Shown: positions 6,353 to 6,949 of the stretch, one piece after another
Layout: each line of letters opens with the position of its first letter
Numbering within the stretch: the first letter of the stretch is position 1
Origin: an uncultured Eubacteriales bacterium
GTDB lineage: Bacteria; Bacillota; Clostridia; Oscillospirales; CAG-272
Assembly (NCBI GenBank): GCA_934477985.1
Contig: CAKSOR010000133.1
Location: 1 to 6,949 of the forward strand
Direction: 5' to 3'
DNA: 6,949 bases
The notes under the pieces: generated by a model
Databases searched by the model: none
What the model was told of the DNA's origin: nothing
What the model saw: the letters and a program-made list of their open reading frames with translations, nothing else
Program-made: the position numbers and the translations under genes

Positions 6353-6949
6353 GTCTGCTCCGCCCCGACGGCGACTCGCCGAAATGCTTCTTGTACATCT
6401 TCGAGAAGTTGAAGACATCGGCGTAACCGGTCATCTCGGCGGTTTTCGTGACGCTGAAGCCAGCACTGAGCAGCCGTTTCGCGTTCTCGAGCTTTATTTT
6501 TGTAATATACTCCTTGACGCTGATTCCGTACTCCGCCCTGAACATCGTTGTGAAGTACCGCCGGTCGAGGTGCAGGCTGTCGGCGAGCTGAGCGACCGAA
6601 ATGTGCTCGCTGTAGCGCTGATTTATGTAGTTCGCTGTGCGGTCGGCGTACTCGCGCGAACGCCGCCGGCGATCGCTTTGCCCGGCGACGGCACTCAGAG
6701 CCGACAAGAGCATGAAAGCCTTTCCGGCGAGATATTCCTCGCGTCCGATCTCGATGCCGCGGCAGTCGGGCAGCGACATGAAAAGCGATGGGTTGGCGAT
6801 GCCGATGACGTCGCCGAACTCGCCGAAGCGATGCGCGAGCCCGCCGGTCAGCCCGAGCCAGATGTAATACCATGGCTCTGAATCGTCCGCGCGGTAGGTC
6901 GTGAACTCCTCGGGATGGATGACAAAGCAGCTTCCGGCGCTAATATTGT
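6342..6949 (-). CDS. AraC-family transcriptional regulator, N-terminus cut by window edge
   Basis: The minus-strand frame is open to the right edge, so the ATG at 6779 is internal; about 201 residues are visible. The first part resembles the end of an AraC-type cupin sensor: FVIHPEEFTTYRAD followed by EPWYYIWLGLTG, a common pattern in Bacillota AraC regulators of sugar genes. The C-terminal ~100 residues hold two helix-turn-helix motifs: ISVAQLADSLHLDRRYFTTMF and a second around FSVTKTAEMTGYADVFNFSK, followed by KKHFGESPS, the family signature. By family it binds DNA as a dimer at direct repeats, often activating glycoside hydrolase or sugar uptake genes in response to a sugar bound by the cupin. 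Its stop lies 14 nt from the end of the convergent DeoR-type gene, inside that gene's terminator stem. Targets are unknown; the 21-bp-spaced repeat at 3272-3301 is one candidate. Confidence 0.93.
   Translation of the reverse strand, partial: NISAGSCFVIHPEEFTTYRADDSEPWYYIWLGLTGGLAHRFGEFGDVIGIANPSLFMSLPDCRGIEIGREEYLAGKAFMLLSALSAVAGQSDRRRRSREYADRTANYINQRYSEHISVAQLADSLHLDRRYFTTMFRAEYGISVKEYITKIKLENAKRLLSAGFSVTKTAEMTGYADVFNFSKMYKKHFGESPSGRSRQKD

Noticed and set aside
6193..6881. Open frames overlapping the AraC-type gene on both strands
   Set aside because: They are in other frames of a gene with clear AraC-family motifs, have skewed composition and no supported start.

Overview
The window looks like chromosomal DNA of a Gram-positive, carbohydrate-fermenting bacterium, most likely an uncultured gut or rumen member of the Clostridia (inference). 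Reasons: consensus sigma-A promoters, a strong AAGGAG ribosome binding site, a lipoprotein-type solute-binding protein, glycoside hydrolases, and GC-rich genes separated by AT-rich promoter DNA. The whole window reads as a small glycan/glycerophosphodiester utilisation locus with local regulators. There is no mobile element, RNA gene or CRISPR array.

Layout. (1) 1-1174 (+): 3' part of a clan GH-A glycoside hydrolase, entering from the left edge. (2) 1181-1204: a perfect hairpin shared as terminator by two convergent genes. (3) 1211-3145 (-): a divergent GH36-type alpha-galactosidase. (4) 3146-3352: a 207-bp divergent promoter region with two near-ideal promoters (TTGACA, 17 bp, TGn-TATAAT) and several symmetric or repeated elements that could be operators. 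(5) 3353-6327 (+): a tight three-gene operon of extracellular solute-binding lipoprotein, cytoplasmic glycerophosphodiester phosphodiesterase (GDPD) and DeoR-family regulator, ended by a hairpin at 6328-6352. (6) 6342-6949 (-): an AraC-family regulator converging on the operon, its N-terminus cut by the right edge.

How it may work together (inference). Binding protein plus GDPD recalls the E. coli ugp system, in which UgpB binds glycerophosphodiesters and UgpQ hydrolyses them, and a DeoR/GlpR-type regulator would sense a phosphorylated product. The divergent alpha-galactosidase could release galactose from oligosaccharides or from galactosyl-glycerol headgroups. No ABC permease or ATPase gene is present here, so the binding protein either uses components encoded elsewhere or has a sensing role. 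The most unusual feature is the symmetric divergent control region: both promoters match consensus, and the same 9-mer AAATTTATA lies exactly 8 nt downstream of each -10 box.
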